Assembly: GCF_004803695.1 (NCBI RefSeq) | Contig: NZ_CP039393.1 | Location: 2,294,001 to 2,358,000, forward strand | DNA from: Muribaculum gordoncarteri | GTDB lineage: Bacteria; Bacteroidota; Bacteroidia; Bacteroidales; Muribaculaceae | Direction of reading: 5' to 3' | DNA length: 64,000 nt | In this document: one piece after another, positions 17,467 to 27,431 of the stretch | Layout: the number at the start of each line of letters is the position of its first letter | Position numbering within the stretch: position 1 is the first letter of the stretch | Translations under genes and position numbers: made by a program | The notes under the pieces: generated by a model | What the model was told of the DNA's origin: nothing | What the model saw: the letters and a program-made list of their open reading frames with translations, nothing else | Database searches by the model: none

Positions 17467-18951
17467 TCAATGTTTAATTATCGATTCAATGTCGGCGTCA
17501 ATGCTGGTGCTGCTGTCGAAATCCCACAGCGTCACGCTCCTCAACTGATAGTAGTAGTACCAGTAGTAGAAGAGTTCATTGATGTAGTCCCTTCTCGACT
17601 CATCCTTCTTGGCCTGCGAATCGTTGAGGTCGAGAGTCGAAATCTTGCCTATCATGAAGGTTTCCACATTGGTGTTGTAGCGTTTCTGTGCTATCTGGTC
17701 GGCCATGTCGGCGATATTGAGCTGTGCGCGCTGATTGTTGAAACGCTCTACGAGGATGAAGAGGTTCTGGTTGAAATCCATCGTTTCCTGACGCAGACGG
17801 TTCTCCACCACCTCGCGGTTGCTCTCGGCCACCTTCACCTGTCCGCGGCGTTTTCCCCAGTCCAGGATGGGAATCTTGAATCCCACCTCCACAATCTGGT
17901 TGTCCTTCAACCCGCTGTAGGCCATGTCAAAGTTATCGGCGGTTCCGGTGTATCCCACCTGAGCAAACAGCGTTATCTGGCGCAGATTGCCCTTTGCCCT
18001 GGCCACCTCGTAATCGGCCTCAAGCTGACGGCGACGGATGTTCTTGGCAAATGAGTTGTTGGAAAGCGCCTTATCGAGCGCATCGTCATAGTGTACCATC
18101 ACTTCGGGCACTGTGCCGGGCAACACCGGCTCAAGATCCTCCGACTCGTCAAGGGCGAGGAATGAACGCAGCTGAAACATATTGTTTTTCAACGAGCTCT
18201 CGCTGTCGGTAAGGGTCGACTGGGCGTTAAGCTTGTTTAGCTCAAGCTGCAGCAGGTCGTTCTCGCTTATCTGACCCATCTGCCGCTTTGCCAGCGCAAC
18301 CTCATAGAGCTTCTCGGCGTTGGCGAGATTCTGCTTGGCCACATTGACGCTCTCCTTGCTCATCAGCAGATTGAAGAAGTGGTTTATCGCAGTCATGGCC
18401 ACCTGCTCGGTTGCCGACAGGAACGCGGCCTTGGCCTCCTCGTAACGCACCGGCTCTATGCGGCGGCTCCACTTGATGTGGTTGACGCCGAATATGGGCT
18501 GATTCAATGTCAGCGCGATGGGAATCGACATGAATCGGTTGTACTTGTCGCCCTCGAGCTGCTTCAGGAAGTCGAGCGAGGTGTTGAGCGACAGCGTACC
18601 GCCCGTAAACCAGATGTTCTGTGAAATCGACAGCTCACCGTTCATCTGCATGTAGTTGTTGCGCACAAATGTGTAGGAACCGTCGTCGAGCTGATAGGGT
18701 GAGTAGCTCTTATAGTAGCCCGGCAACTTAGCCGAGAAATTGACCTCGGGAAGCAGATCGGCGCGGAAAGTGCGATATTCCCAGTAAGCGGCCTTTAGCT
18801 CGTTAAGCGCCACAGCGGCGTTCACGCTCTGTGCGCGGGCCAGGTTGATGGTTTCCTCAAGTGTTATGTTACGCTTGGTTTCCTGCGCGTAACCGCCCTG
18901 CCAGGCCGCGGAGGCCACAAGCAGGCAGGCAAATATCTTGTTCAGTTTCAT
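17467..18951 (-). CDS. TolC-like outer-membrane efflux protein
   Basis: A 494-residue outer-membrane factor. The start is set at MKLNKIFACLLVASAAWQGGYAQ because this gives a good signal peptide cleaved after AQ and avoids overlap with the permease gene; the frame is open further upstream. Two internally similar halves rich in long amphipathic helices are visible, for example LLQLELNKLNAQSTLTDSE and the second-half segment after LPGTVPEV. The family trimerises into an outer-membrane channel and periplasmic tunnel. It lies 25 bp after the last permease and is the presumed exit duct for the whole ABC system. Confidence 0.88.
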   Translation of the reverse strand: MKLNKIFACLLVASAAWQGGYAQETKRNITLEETINLARAQSVNAAVALNELKAAYWEYRTFRADLLPEVNFSAKLPGYYKSYSPYQLDDGSYTFVRNNYMQMNGELSISQNIWFTGGTLSLNTSLDFLKQLEGDKYNRFMSIPIALTLNQPIFGVNHIKWSRRIEPVRYEEAKAAFLSATEQVAMTAINHFFNLLMSKESVNVAKQNLANAEKLYEVALAKRQMGQISENDLLQLELNKLNAQSTLTDSESSLKNNMFQLRSFLALDESEDLEPVLPGTVPEVMVHYDDALDKALSNNSFAKNIRRRQLEADYEVARAKGNLRQITLFAQVGYTGTADNFDMAYSGLKDNQIVEVGFKIPILDWGKRRGQVKVAESNREVVENRLRQETMDFNQNLFILVERFNNQRAQLNIADMADQIAQKRYNTNVETFMIGKISTLDLNDSQAKKDESRRDYINELFYYWYYYYQLRSVTLWDFDSSTSIDADIESIIKH

Positions 18952-18976
18952 AATCGGTAATTTATTTAACGGGTTT

Positions 18977-20212
18977 TCATTCATCATGCAGTGTTTCAGC
19001 CGGGTCAAGATTCATGGCCTTACGGGCCGACGGATATATCGCAGCCACAATCACCAGCGCAAGCAGCAGCGCCGCAGTGCCAAAGGTTACGATGAACAGC
19101 AGTGCCGACATGTCGGTCAACGTGTTCACCGTGATGTCGGCGTTGATAATGTTAAGTGCCACGACAAGCGCCGGCAGCAATGCCAGTGCAAGCAGCAGTA
19201 GCCCCTCGCCCATCAGCTGCAGCATCACCATTCGGCGTGAGCTGCCCATGGCCATGCGTACACCTATCTCGCAGCGGCGGCGACGCGTGCGCATCATAAA
19301 CGAGCCGAGCACGATAAGGAATACCATGAACATGAAAAACGCGATGAAAATGTAGGTAGTGTTGAGGTAGTTGACCGTTCCGTGCGACAGGTCGTAGGCT
19401 TCCTTCCTGGCCGACAACGGCTCGGCTCCGAGCAGGTAGAATACACCGCGTTCAAGAGGCTGACGCATGTCGGCATAGAACTTCTCGGCAAACGTGGCGC
19501 GATTCTCGGGCTTGACACTCACGACGATGTTGCTGTAGGGCAACGCCTCAGGCTGATTGGGCATGTAGATCATCTTCTCGTAACGGCTGTAGCCGAAAGG
19601 CTTCTGATCGGCTACCACCGCCACCACCTTGTAGTTGGTCGAAATGTTGGCCATCAGATAGTAGGGGTTGTAGCAGGTCTTGCCTACCGCCCGGGATGCA
19701 TCGCCAAACACCGAGTCGGCCAACTCGCGTGTCATGACCACCGGCACGGGATACTCACCCTGCGACCAATGCTCGCTGTCGATTGAGCCGTAGATCGGCT
19801 TTACGTTGTAGACATCGAAGAACTCCGGACTGACAAGCCTAATAAAGGTTGACACCGTGAACGTTGAATCGCTGTGAGGCGTGAATCCCTCATACATGCG
19901 GTTGTCGCTGAACGGCTCGTCGCCCCTGTAATAGCATATCTTGTCGACAAGCGGATAGTCCTTTATGAGATTGTATATGGTCCGGTTGTCCTCATCCAGG
20001 GTTGAGTCGGCATTGGTGGTCCAGTTGTAACGCAGCTCGATGTTGTACAGGCCGTCGACATCATATCCGAGCGGCTTGCGGGCTGCGGCCTCATAATTAT
20101 ATATAATGTCGAGCGCAAACCACAGCAGCACGCTCACCACGAGCAGCACCGCCCATATCCAGGCATTTGAACGACGCGCGTTCCACAACTGCTTTAATAC
20201 TTGATTGAACAT
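18977..20212 (-). CDS. ABC transporter permease, FtsX/MacB type, class 1 (pair 3)
   Basis: A 411-residue permease. It has an N-terminal membrane helix (about 15-35, after MFNQVLKQLWNARRSNAW), a periplasmic MacB-type domain (about 40-285) and three C-terminal helices. RRRRCEIGVRMAMGSSRRMVMLQLMGEG matches the FtsX-domain coupling region. It ends in the class-1 signature LDPAETLHDE, shared with the permeases at 21497-22738 and 24817-26121. The start is the ATG at 20212, 5 bp after the preceding permease; the frame is open upstream but would overlap it. No ATPase of its own. Confidence 0.88.
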   Translation of the reverse strand: MFNQVLKQLWNARRSNAWIWAVLLVVSVLLWFALDIIYNYEAAARKPLGYDVDGLYNIELRYNWTTNADSTLDEDNRTIYNLIKDYPLVDKICYYRGDEPFSDNRMYEGFTPHSDSTFTVSTFIRLVSPEFFDVYNVKPIYGSIDSEHWSQGEYPVPVVMTRELADSVFGDASRAVGKTCYNPYYLMANISTNYKVVAVVADQKPFGYSRYEKMIYMPNQPEALPYSNIVVSVKPENRATFAEKFYADMRQPLERGVFYLLGAEPLSARKEAYDLSHGTVNYLNTTYIFIAFFMFMVFLIVLGSFMMRTRRRRCEIGVRMAMGSSRRMVMLQLMGEGLLLLALALLPALVVALNIINADITVNTLTDMSALLFIVTFGTAALLLALVIVAAIYPSARKAMNLDPAETLHDE

Positions 20213-20217
20213 AATCG

Positions 20218-21480
20218 TCACTCTCCTCCTTTCAAGGTTATTGCAATACTGCGGTGAGTCGACATCCATGCGGGAACCACCGTGGCAACCGTGGTAAACA
20301 CAAGGCAGGCCGCAAGGGCGTAAAGGGCTATGACAGGATGCACAAACAGGCTGCCGTCAAGGCCTATGTCGCCCATCGTTCCCGACATGCGGTCGGTCAT
20401 CTCGGCAAATATCCACCGGCGGCATGCCCACACGAGCAGGCACGACAGGATGTAACCGATGACCGCTCCGATGAATGTAGCTACAAGATTCTCGGCAAAC
20501 AATCGGCCCATTATGCCACGATTGGTGGCTCCGTAGGCCTTGCGGATTGCAATCTCGCCGAGGCGCGACTGCATCTGCGCGTTGATCAGCCCCGACAGTC
20601 CGAGCGCGGGCACTATCAGCAGCACGGCTATGAGAAGTCCGTAGACAAGACGCGGATTTATCATCGCATCGCGGAAGAAGGTGTAGTCGACATGGTTGTA
20701 CAACCGCTCCAGATGGAACACAAAATCACTTCCACGGGAGTTGAGCATCTCCTCACGCCTCGCCACCTCACGGGCCACATCGTCGACATCGGCTCCGGGA
20801 GCGAGCAGCAGCACACCCCGGCGGCGACCCGCCAAGCCGCCCATTGCTACGTTCTTCTCACCGGTAAACGGCAGCAGCACATCGCTGTAGGCAGTCTGAA
20901 ACACCTGACTCACATCCTCATACACGCCCGTCACCTTGACCGGGCGGAAATTCACCAGAATTTCACGCCCGACGATCGAGGCAGGGTCACCGCCCGTAAG
21001 CTTGCGTGCAACAGTGCGGCTCACCACAGCCTCACGCGGATGACCGTCATACTCGGCTTCGATAAACGGCTTGCCGGCAATAAAGTTGTAGTCAAACATG
21101 TCAAACCAGTTGGCGGCCACATCGTTGACAAAGAAACGATGCTTGTCGGCACCGCCGGGCATCGACACCGACGACTCGGCCAGATAGCCGCTCCACGTGG
21201 CCAGCTCGACTCCGGGACAGGCCGTAAACAGCGCGTCAAACGGAATCTTGCCCATGCCCGAGGAGTGATTGGTGCCGTCGACCATGTTGATGTGGCCCGG
21301 TGACATGTAGACCGTGCGGCTGCGGTGGCTCTCGGGAGCGAGGTCAGCCGCACGGAAATCAAATGTCATCACCACCATCATCACAAACGCCATTGTAACG
21401 GCCGTGCCTACAATCACGATCGACGAGTGCAGCTTGTTTTCGGCAAGCAGATTGAATGTCTGCCTAAAGAATTGTTTCAT
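20218..21480 (-). CDS. ABC transporter permease, FtsX/MacB type, class 2 (pair 3)
   Basis: A 420-residue permease whose first helix follows MKQFFRQTFNLLAENKLHSS and reads as the class-2 pattern IVIVGTAVTMAFVMMVVM. A periplasmic domain with HRSRTVYMSPGHI near the start and three C-terminal helices follow, with the FtsX motif RLGEIAIRKAYGATNRGIMG. It ends THRSIAITLKGGE, the class-2 type of ending without the ...ALHDE tail. It is 16 bp after the class-1 permease of pair 2 and 5 bp before its presumed partner. Confidence 0.88.
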   Translation of the reverse strand: MKQFFRQTFNLLAENKLHSSIVIVGTAVTMAFVMMVVMTFDFRAADLAPESHRSRTVYMSPGHINMVDGTNHSSGMGKIPFDALFTACPGVELATWSGYLAESSVSMPGGADKHRFFVNDVAANWFDMFDYNFIAGKPFIEAEYDGHPREAVVSRTVARKLTGGDPASIVGREILVNFRPVKVTGVYEDVSQVFQTAYSDVLLPFTGEKNVAMGGLAGRRRGVLLLAPGADVDDVAREVARREEMLNSRGSDFVFHLERLYNHVDYTFFRDAMINPRLVYGLLIAVLLIVPALGLSGLINAQMQSRLGEIAIRKAYGATNRGIMGRLFAENLVATFIGAVIGYILSCLLVWACRRWIFAEMTDRMSGTMGDIGLDGSLFVHPVIALYALAACLVFTTVATVVPAWMSTHRSIAITLKGGE

Positions 21481-21496
21481 TATCGGTTGTCAGTCG

Positions 21497-22738
21497 TTAT
21501 TCATCATGCAGGGCTTCAGTAGGCTGGATGTGCATTGCACGATAAGCCGGGAAAGCGATACCTACACTTATCATTATGGCCATCAGCACATAGGATATCA
21601 GCACACACAGCGAAGTGCGTCCCCATGAAAGATATTTGTTGCCGTTAAGCCATTGGTTGAGTTCAAGATAGGATATGAGTATATCGAAGCCTATTGCAAC
21701 CACCGTCACTACGGTAAGTATCAACAGTCCCTCGCCTATGAGGCGGCCGAATATCGAGCTTCGTGTTGCGCCGTTGACCATGCGTATGGCTATTTCGCTG
21801 ACACGCTGCTGGGTGCGGAACCAGAAAGTTCCGAGCAGTCCGAGGAAAATGTTGAGCAACAGGAAGCCCATGCCCACACAGAAGTTTCTTATCTGGTTGG
21901 TATATGAACGCTGGTAATTGTCACGTATCTGGTCGAACGACTTTACATCGGTGATGTAGAAGTTGCCCACGCGATAGAGCCTGTCGGCATCATCCATGAA
22001 ATTTTTAATGAAATCCTTGGTATAGCCCTCCTTTACACGCACACAATACTCTTGACCATAGTCGATGACATCGCGTGAAACCACCAGTGTGAGGTCGTCG
22101 CCCCATCCGCCGTAGTCGTTATACTGCACTTCATTGAGCGCAGCACCTATGCGATAGGTACGTGTAGTGTCACCGTCGAGATACAATCCCTCGCCTACGA
22201 TGTCTACGCCTTTAACGTTGTCATACATGAAGAGATTGTCGGAAATCAACACCTCGCCCCTGTTGAGCATCTCGGCAAGTTGGGCCGGAGTTTCTCCGCG
22301 AGCGCCCTCGTAACGGAACACCTGCACAAAGTCGGGTGTGACATTGCGATACACCGCAAAATTACGTGGGTATATAGTGTCGTATCTTATCGATGTTCCG
22401 CTATTGGATCCGTTGTAGGGATAGGAATTTGACGATAACGACACAAATTCCACCTCAGGACGCATTCTTATGCGGCTCAGCAGTGTTTCAACATCCTGCC
22501 TGATTTCATCGCCTGAACGATCGGGAATGTATTCGGGACTCTTGTCGGTGAGCTGTGCCACACCTATTCTATAACAATTGCTTGCATCAAAGCCTCGCGG
22601 AAGATTGTAGTTGTAGATCGTGACATAGAAATAGTCGACTACAAACCACAGCACCACGCTTACTATGAGCATCTCGAGAGCGAGCCACAGATTGCTGCGC
22701 CACTCATTCTTTATCTGTGTAAAAAGTTTCTTGAACAT
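21497..22738 (-). CDS. ABC transporter permease, FtsX/MacB type, class 1 (pair 2)
   Basis: A 413-residue permease beginning MFKKLFTQIKNEWRSNLW with a first helix ending WFVVDYFY, as in the other class-1 members (WFALDIIY, WVIIDPLV). The FtsX region reads RVSEIAIRMVNGATRSSIFGRL, and the protein ends HIQPTEALHDE. The periplasmic domain carries a segment RTYRIGAALNEVQYNDYGGWG without known motifs. It is 12 bp after its presumed class-2 partner (22751-24049). Confidence 0.88.
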   Translation of the reverse strand: MFKKLFTQIKNEWRSNLWLALEMLIVSVVLWFVVDYFYVTIYNYNLPRGFDASNCYRIGVAQLTDKSPEYIPDRSGDEIRQDVETLLSRIRMRPEVEFVSLSSNSYPYNGSNSGTSIRYDTIYPRNFAVYRNVTPDFVQVFRYEGARGETPAQLAEMLNRGEVLISDNLFMYDNVKGVDIVGEGLYLDGDTTRTYRIGAALNEVQYNDYGGWGDDLTLVVSRDVIDYGQEYCVRVKEGYTKDFIKNFMDDADRLYRVGNFYITDVKSFDQIRDNYQRSYTNQIRNFCVGMGFLLLNIFLGLLGTFWFRTQQRVSEIAIRMVNGATRSSIFGRLIGEGLLILTVVTVVAIGFDILISYLELNQWLNGNKYLSWGRTSLCVLISYVLMAIMISVGIAFPAYRAMHIQPTEALHDE

Positions 22739-22750
22739 TGTCGTGACGAA

Positions 22751-24049
22751 TTAATGTTTGTTGCCGTTAAGAGCCTTGACTATATCGGTGCGTGATGCTC
22801 GCAGCGAGGGAATGCCGCTGCTAAGCACATTCAGGATGAAGCAGAACAGCAACGCCCACAGGAATGTCGACGGCTGAATGAGCATCGATGCATCGACTGC
22901 AGGAGGATTGAATGTACTGCCATAAGGCTCGGAGAACAACAGCGAGTTGCACAGGTAGGAGAACACCACGCTCATGAGCAATCCGAGAATACCGGCAATA
23001 AGCGTTATGAACATGTTTTCACCAATTATCTGAAACACTATCTGCTTGCGTGAGCAACCAAACGCACGGCGCACACCTATCTCCGAAATGCGTCGGCGCA
23101 AACGGCTCTCGGTCATGCTGCTGAGGTTGACGGCAGGCACTATCAGCAGAATCAGGTACACAATGTAACGCGAGCGTCTTTCGGCCTTTATGTCAGGCTC
23201 GACATTGGCACCGAAGGCATAAGCATCCTTCTCGGTGGTATAGGGTCGGCCCAGATCGATGAACTTCCATCCTGTAGGCTCCTCAATCTCCTTGTTGTAA
23301 CGGTCGTAGTTGCGAAGCACCGATGCCCTGATTTCGTCGAAGTCATCCTCGTCATGGGCAAGTATAGTGACACATAGACCACCCATCACACCGTTCCAAG
23401 TGTTATTTACAACCTCGGTCGAGGTAAACGGAATCCACACCTGTCCGTAGGCATGAGTGGCGAGTGTGGAAGCATCCTGGACCACCGCCGCCACCTTATA
23501 GGGAGCGTGACCTATAAGCAACTCCTTTCCGGCAACATCGTCACTGCCGAAAACCGCACGGGCCACACTGCGGCTTATCACAGCCACCGGAAGTCCGGCC
23601 TCAAAATCGGCCTCGTTGTAGGGCTTTCCTGAAATTACCTTGAAGTCGAATACTCGCCAATACACATCGTCGGTCTGACGGAGATCTACCTCAACGGGCG
23701 GTTTGCCGGGAAATGCAACGACTTCCCTTTCGGTACTGGGACAATATATGGTCACAGCCTCGGCCTCTTCGATATCCTTGTACAATGCCTTGGCACTCTG
23801 ATAGCTCAACGGGCCGTTGCTCGACCAACCCTGACTCTCATCGACACTCTTGATCGAGGCCCATGTGGCGTGGAGCATGCGGTCGCGATTGCTCTCGGGC
23901 GAATAGGGAGCCACCTTGACCTGCTCTATCATCACCACAATCATGATGAGGAATATAGCAAGGGCGGTACCCACGATGGTGACAATACTCAGCATCGACT
24001 GCTGCCTCATCGCCGTCCACGATTGCTTTATGAAATTAATAAGCTTCAT
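22751..24049 (-). CDS. ABC transporter permease, FtsX/MacB type, class 2 (pair 2)
   Basis: A 432-residue permease. The N-terminus MKLINFIKQSWTAMRQQS is followed by helix IVTIVGTALAIFLIMIVVM, then a periplasmic domain opening with PYSPESNRDRMLHATWASI. The coupling motif is RRRISEIGVRRAFGCSRKQIVFQIIGEN, and the protein ends in SRTDIVKALNGNKH. It starts 28 bp after the ATPase gene, the first permease downstream of it. Confidence 0.88.
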   Translation of the reverse strand: MKLINFIKQSWTAMRQQSMLSIVTIVGTALAIFLIMIVVMIEQVKVAPYSPESNRDRMLHATWASIKSVDESQGWSSNGPLSYQSAKALYKDIEEAEAVTIYCPSTEREVVAFPGKPPVEVDLRQTDDVYWRVFDFKVISGKPYNEADFEAGLPVAVISRSVARAVFGSDDVAGKELLIGHAPYKVAAVVQDASTLATHAYGQVWIPFTSTEVVNNTWNGVMGGLCVTILAHDEDDFDEIRASVLRNYDRYNKEIEEPTGWKFIDLGRPYTTEKDAYAFGANVEPDIKAERRSRYIVYLILLIVPAVNLSSMTESRLRRRISEIGVRRAFGCSRKQIVFQIIGENMFITLIAGILGLLMSVVFSYLCNSLLFSEPYGSTFNPPAVDASMLIQPSTFLWALLFCFILNVLSSGIPSLRASRTDIVKALNGNKH

Positions 24050-24077
24050 TACTTAATCCTTTAAATAAATGTGTGTT

Positions 24078-24749
24078 TTACTGTACTTGACGGCCGTCGA
24101 AGAAACGCACGATGCGGTCGGTCTGCTTGGCCTGCTCCTCGTTGTGGGTCACCATGACGATTGTGCGCTTGTCCTCCTTGTTGAGCTTGTGGAGCAGCTC
24201 CATCACCTCGGCACCCATCTTAGAGTCAAGGTTACCGGTGGGCTCGTCGGCAAGGATTATCTCGGGATTTCCCACGATGGCACGCGCAATTGCCACGCGC
24301 TGGCACTGACCTCCCGAAAGCTGAGTGGGCATGTGACGCATGCGATGGCTAAGTCCCACGCGTTCAAGCACCTCGCGGGCCATGCGGTTGCGGTCGCGAG
24401 CCGACATTTTACGATAAAGCAGCGGCAGCTCCACATTATCAATTACGTTGAGCGAGTTGATGAGGTGGAAGCTCTGGAACACAAAGCCCAACTCCTTGTT
24501 GCGGAATGCTGCAAGCTGCTTATCCTTCATGTCCTTTACCAAAGTGCCGTCGATTTCAACGGTTCCGCTTGTGGGCGAGTCGAGAAGACCCACGATATTG
24601 AGGAGTGTCGACTTTCCGCAACCCGACGGGCCCATGATGCTGAGAAATTCACCTTTAGGCACTTCTATGTTTACGTTTTCCAGTGCAAGAGTTTCGATTT
24701 CGTTTGTGCGGTAGATCTTGTTGATTCCGCTAAGCTTGATTATTGACAT
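24078..24749 (-). CDS. ABC transporter ATPase, LolD/MacB type
   Basis: A 223-residue ABC ATPase, the only one in the operon. Walker A is GPSGCGKST (40-48), signature LSGGQCQR (144-151; the common form is LSGGQQQR, so a Cys replaces the second Gln) and Walker [14 protein letters not shown]. The sequence [23 protein letters not shown] is typical of the LolD/MacB/FtsE group that drives mechanotransmission through FtsX-type permeases rather than classic translocation. It sits between permease pairs 1 and 2, so it presumably serves all three pairs. Confidence 0.95.
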   Translation of the reverse strand: MSIIKLSGINKIYRTNEIETLALENVNIEVPKGEFLSIMGPSGCGKSTLLNIVGLLDSPTSGTVEIDGTLVKDMKDKQLAAFRNKELGFVFQSFHLINSLNVIDNVELPLLYRKMSARDRNRMAREVLERVGLSHRMRHMPTQLSGGQCQRVAIARAIVGNPEIILADEPTGNLDSKMGAEVMELLHKLNKEDKRTIVMVTHNEEQAKQTDRIVRFFDGRQVQ

Positions 24750-24750
24750 A

Positions 24751-24786
24751 ATTTTATTGGTTTTTATTGGTTTTTATTGGTTTTTG
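24751..24786. repeat. Tandem 10-bp repeats upstream of the ATPase gene
   Basis: About three and a half copies of a 10-bp unit (TTTTTATTGG on the plus strand) lie directly before the ATPase ATG, followed by degenerate TTTATTGATT copies to about 24815. They occupy almost the whole 67-bp gap between the class-1 permease stop and the ATPase start, the longest gap within the operon. Confidence 0.9.
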
Positions 24787-24816
24787 TTTATTTCTTGATT
24801 TTTATTGATTTTGAGT

Positions 24817-26121
24817 TTATTCGTCACGCAGTGCGTCAACCGGCTTTACACGGCTTATGCGACTTGCGGGAATCGATATGCCCACGGTCACGACAATCAG
24901 CAGCATCACGTAGACCACGAGCGACACCACGGTGAAGTGGATGCCGAAGTTGGAGGTCCATGACGGGTCGTAATCGTAGTAGTCGGCGATGTTGTGGGTA
25001 TGGGCAAGTCCCTCGGCCAAGGCATATTGCAGGTAGAGGAAACATCCCACGACCCATGCGACAGTGGTGAGCAACCATCCTTCGCCGAGCATCATCTTCA
25101 CGATATAGGAGGGAGTGGCTCCGAACGAGCGCATCACTCCGGCGTCCTCGGAACGCTTGCGGGTCTGCAACACAAATGTTCCCACTACCCCAAGACATAG
25201 GTTGACGAAAAAGAACACGGCAAGCATTGTTTTGAGGCGTATCGTATTTGTCCATCCCGCCGAATAGCAGGTTTCTTCAAGAATCTCCTCCTGAGCCTCG
25301 GCGTCACTCAGGTAGTAGTTGCCGGCTTTCAGCTCATCGGCATGATTCTCCTTCAGTTCACGAGCAAATTTACGCGAATCGACTCCCGGTTTCAGTCGCA
25401 CCATGTAACCGCCACCAACATCCAACGGAAGTGCCTCTCTCGGCGAAAATATTGTAAGCGCAACCGACTGGAACGGGTCGGGACGCACATCCTCCACTAC
25501 ACCCGCCACCTTGAAGTCCCACTCGCCGGGCTGGAAATCCTCTATATTTTCATTAAGATAGTGCCCTATGGGATTTGGGACTGAAGGAAACATAAGCTTG
25601 GCGAGGCTCTCGGTAATTACACACTCACCTGGTGAGGCATAGCTCATTGTTGAAAGCTCCTCGGCCGACGGACTGCCCGGCAACGACTTGATGCCATGGG
25701 TAGTGAAATAGTTATCTCCGCGTGTGAATGAAATTGTGCGTGACATGATGTACACAGTGTCGACCTTGAATGAATTTGACGAATAGCTTGTACCGCCCAA
25801 TCCGGTGTAGGTCTTGCGTGTCACGCTCTCTATCTGAGGATTGCTTTTGAGCCGATTGTAGATGCGCATAGCATTTTCGGCCAATGAAGCCGAGTCGGTC
25901 TGACTTTCGTCATAACCCGACATACCATAGGAGTAGGAGCCCATGCTTATATCGACAAGACGGTCGGTGTCATATCCGTAGGGAGTCGTCTTGACCACCA
26001 CAGCCATTACAAGAGGGTCGATTATCACCCAAGCCACTACTGTCACGAGTATAAGCTCGGCAAGCAGCCATCCGTTACGCTTGCGACGGCTCCAAAGATT
26101 TTTTATTATAAGTTTAAACAT
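24817..26121 (-). CDS. ABC transporter permease, FtsX/MacB type, class 1 (pair 1)
   Basis: A 434-residue permease starting MFKLIIKNLWSRRKRNGW with first helix ending WVIIDPLV. The periplasmic domain contains the Ser/Tyr/Gly-rich stretch DISMGSYSYGMSGYDESQ. The FtsX region is RKRSEDAGVMRSFGATPSYIVKMMLGEG, and it ends in the class-1 tail RVKPVDALRDE. It is 6 bp after its presumed class-2 partner. Confidence 0.88.
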   Translation of the reverse strand: MFKLIIKNLWSRRKRNGWLLAELILVTVVAWVIIDPLVMAVVVKTTPYGYDTDRLVDISMGSYSYGMSGYDESQTDSASLAENAMRIYNRLKSNPQIESVTRKTYTGLGGTSYSSNSFKVDTVYIMSRTISFTRGDNYFTTHGIKSLPGSPSAEELSTMSYASPGECVITESLAKLMFPSVPNPIGHYLNENIEDFQPGEWDFKVAGVVEDVRPDPFQSVALTIFSPREALPLDVGGGYMVRLKPGVDSRKFARELKENHADELKAGNYYLSDAEAQEEILEETCYSAGWTNTIRLKTMLAVFFFVNLCLGVVGTFVLQTRKRSEDAGVMRSFGATPSYIVKMMLGEGWLLTTVAWVVGCFLYLQYALAEGLAHTHNIADYYDYDPSWTSNFGIHFTVVSLVVYVMLLIVVTVGISIPASRISRVKPVDALRDE

Positions 26122-26127
26122 AGCCTG

Positions 26128-27429
26128 TTATCTTTTTTCATACAGTGAAGTAACGATAGGCCGACGCATGGCTCGCCATGTGGGGATGAACGCCGACATA
26201 AGATTCAGCATAAGGCACAGCACAAGAGCTCCGCCGAATATCACGGGGCTGAAGAGCATTTCGCCCGACAGGTGCACATCGGTTACTGATGAACCCGGAT
26301 TGTTTTCAAACAGCTTGAAAATCCACTCACGCTCAAGCGCCAGGACTATCCATGCGGCGGCGAGCCCTATGACTCCGCCGGCCACAGTCCACAAGAAATT
26401 CTCAAACAGCACCTGCTTCATCAAAATTCCGCTGCCTGCGCCGTAGGACTTGCGTATTCCCATCTCCGACATGCGGCTCTCCATTCGTCCGGCTATCATT
26501 CCGCTAAGATTGAGCGACGGAATCAACAGCAGCACAAGCAGTATTATTATATTGCGTCGTATTACACTGCTCCACGAGAAATCATCGGTAGGCGACTCCC
26601 TCAATGCCACTTCAAAGTGACTTGACGGCTGATTGTAGAGGTTTACTTCCACTGTGCCCCCCGATGTGTTGAATTTATGGGCAATTTCCTGCACTTCGCG
26701 TTTCAGTGCCTTGACTTGATCATCGTCCTTAACAGTCATGTAGACCAGGAAGTTTCCCATATTTGTCAACTGGCCGTTCATTCCCCAGCCCGAATCGTAA
26801 CCGGGTAGACACATATAGGGATAGTAGATCTGCGAATAGCTCGCCGGAGTAAGGCGGCTCGCCTCCTTTACCACGCCTTTTACAACAAATTCCTGTATGC
26901 TGATCTTGAATGTGCGTCCTGTAACACCCTCATCGGTGCCAAACAGCTGTCGGGCGACCCGGTCGGTTATCACGGCTACAGGCAAATTCTGTTCCTCTTC
27001 GGTAAACGGTTTTCCCTCGACAAATTCAAGATTGAACACCTTGAAGAAATCGGGATCGACTCCCTTTGACGACATTCTCACACCCTCCTTATTATTATCG
27101 GTGTAGATGGTCATGCCGCCCAACGATGTCATAGCCGTTACATGCTCGACATTTTTGAGCGTGTAGAACCACTCCTTTACGGCATTATATCCGAGGCGTC
27201 CGCTCATCGAGCTGTAATTGGTCGTATCCCTGAATGTGACATATTCGATGCTGTAGGTGTTGGCTCGATTGTATTCGGGATAGATGGGGGCCATCTTCAC
27301 AAAATATATCACTCCAAATATCATTGTAAGCGCAATGGCAAGAGCCACACCCGCAATGTAGAGCGAGGTGTACACGCTGTGCTGCCGGGCCTCGTTCCAC
27401 GCCTGCTTACAAGCCTGAGTCCAGTTCAT
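26128..27429 (-). CDS. ABC transporter permease, FtsX/MacB type, class 2 (pair 1)
   Basis: A 433-residue permease starting MNWTQACKQAWNEARQHS, first helix VALAIALTMIFGVIYF, then a periplasmic domain opening with PIYPEYNRANTYSIEYV. The FtsX coupling segment is RMSEMGIRKSYGAGSGILMKQVLFEN. It ends MRRPIVTSLYEKR (class 2). It begins 2 bp after the membrane-fusion protein stop. Confidence 0.88.
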   Translation of the reverse strand: MNWTQACKQAWNEARQHSVYTSLYIAGVALAIALTMIFGVIYFVKMAPIYPEYNRANTYSIEYVTFRDTTNYSSMSGRLGYNAVKEWFYTLKNVEHVTAMTSLGGMTIYTDNNKEGVRMSSKGVDPDFFKVFNLEFVEGKPFTEEEQNLPVAVITDRVARQLFGTDEGVTGRTFKISIQEFVVKGVVKEASRLTPASYSQIYYPYMCLPGYDSGWGMNGQLTNMGNFLVYMTVKDDDQVKALKREVQEIAHKFNTSGGTVEVNLYNQPSSHFEVALRESPTDDFSWSSVIRRNIIILLVLLLIPSLNLSGMIAGRMESRMSEMGIRKSYGAGSGILMKQVLFENFLWTVAGGVIGLAAAWIVLALEREWIFKLFENNPGSSVTDVHLSGEMLFSPVIFGGALVLCLMLNLMSAFIPTWRAMRRPIVTSLYEKR

Positions 27430-27431
27430 GA

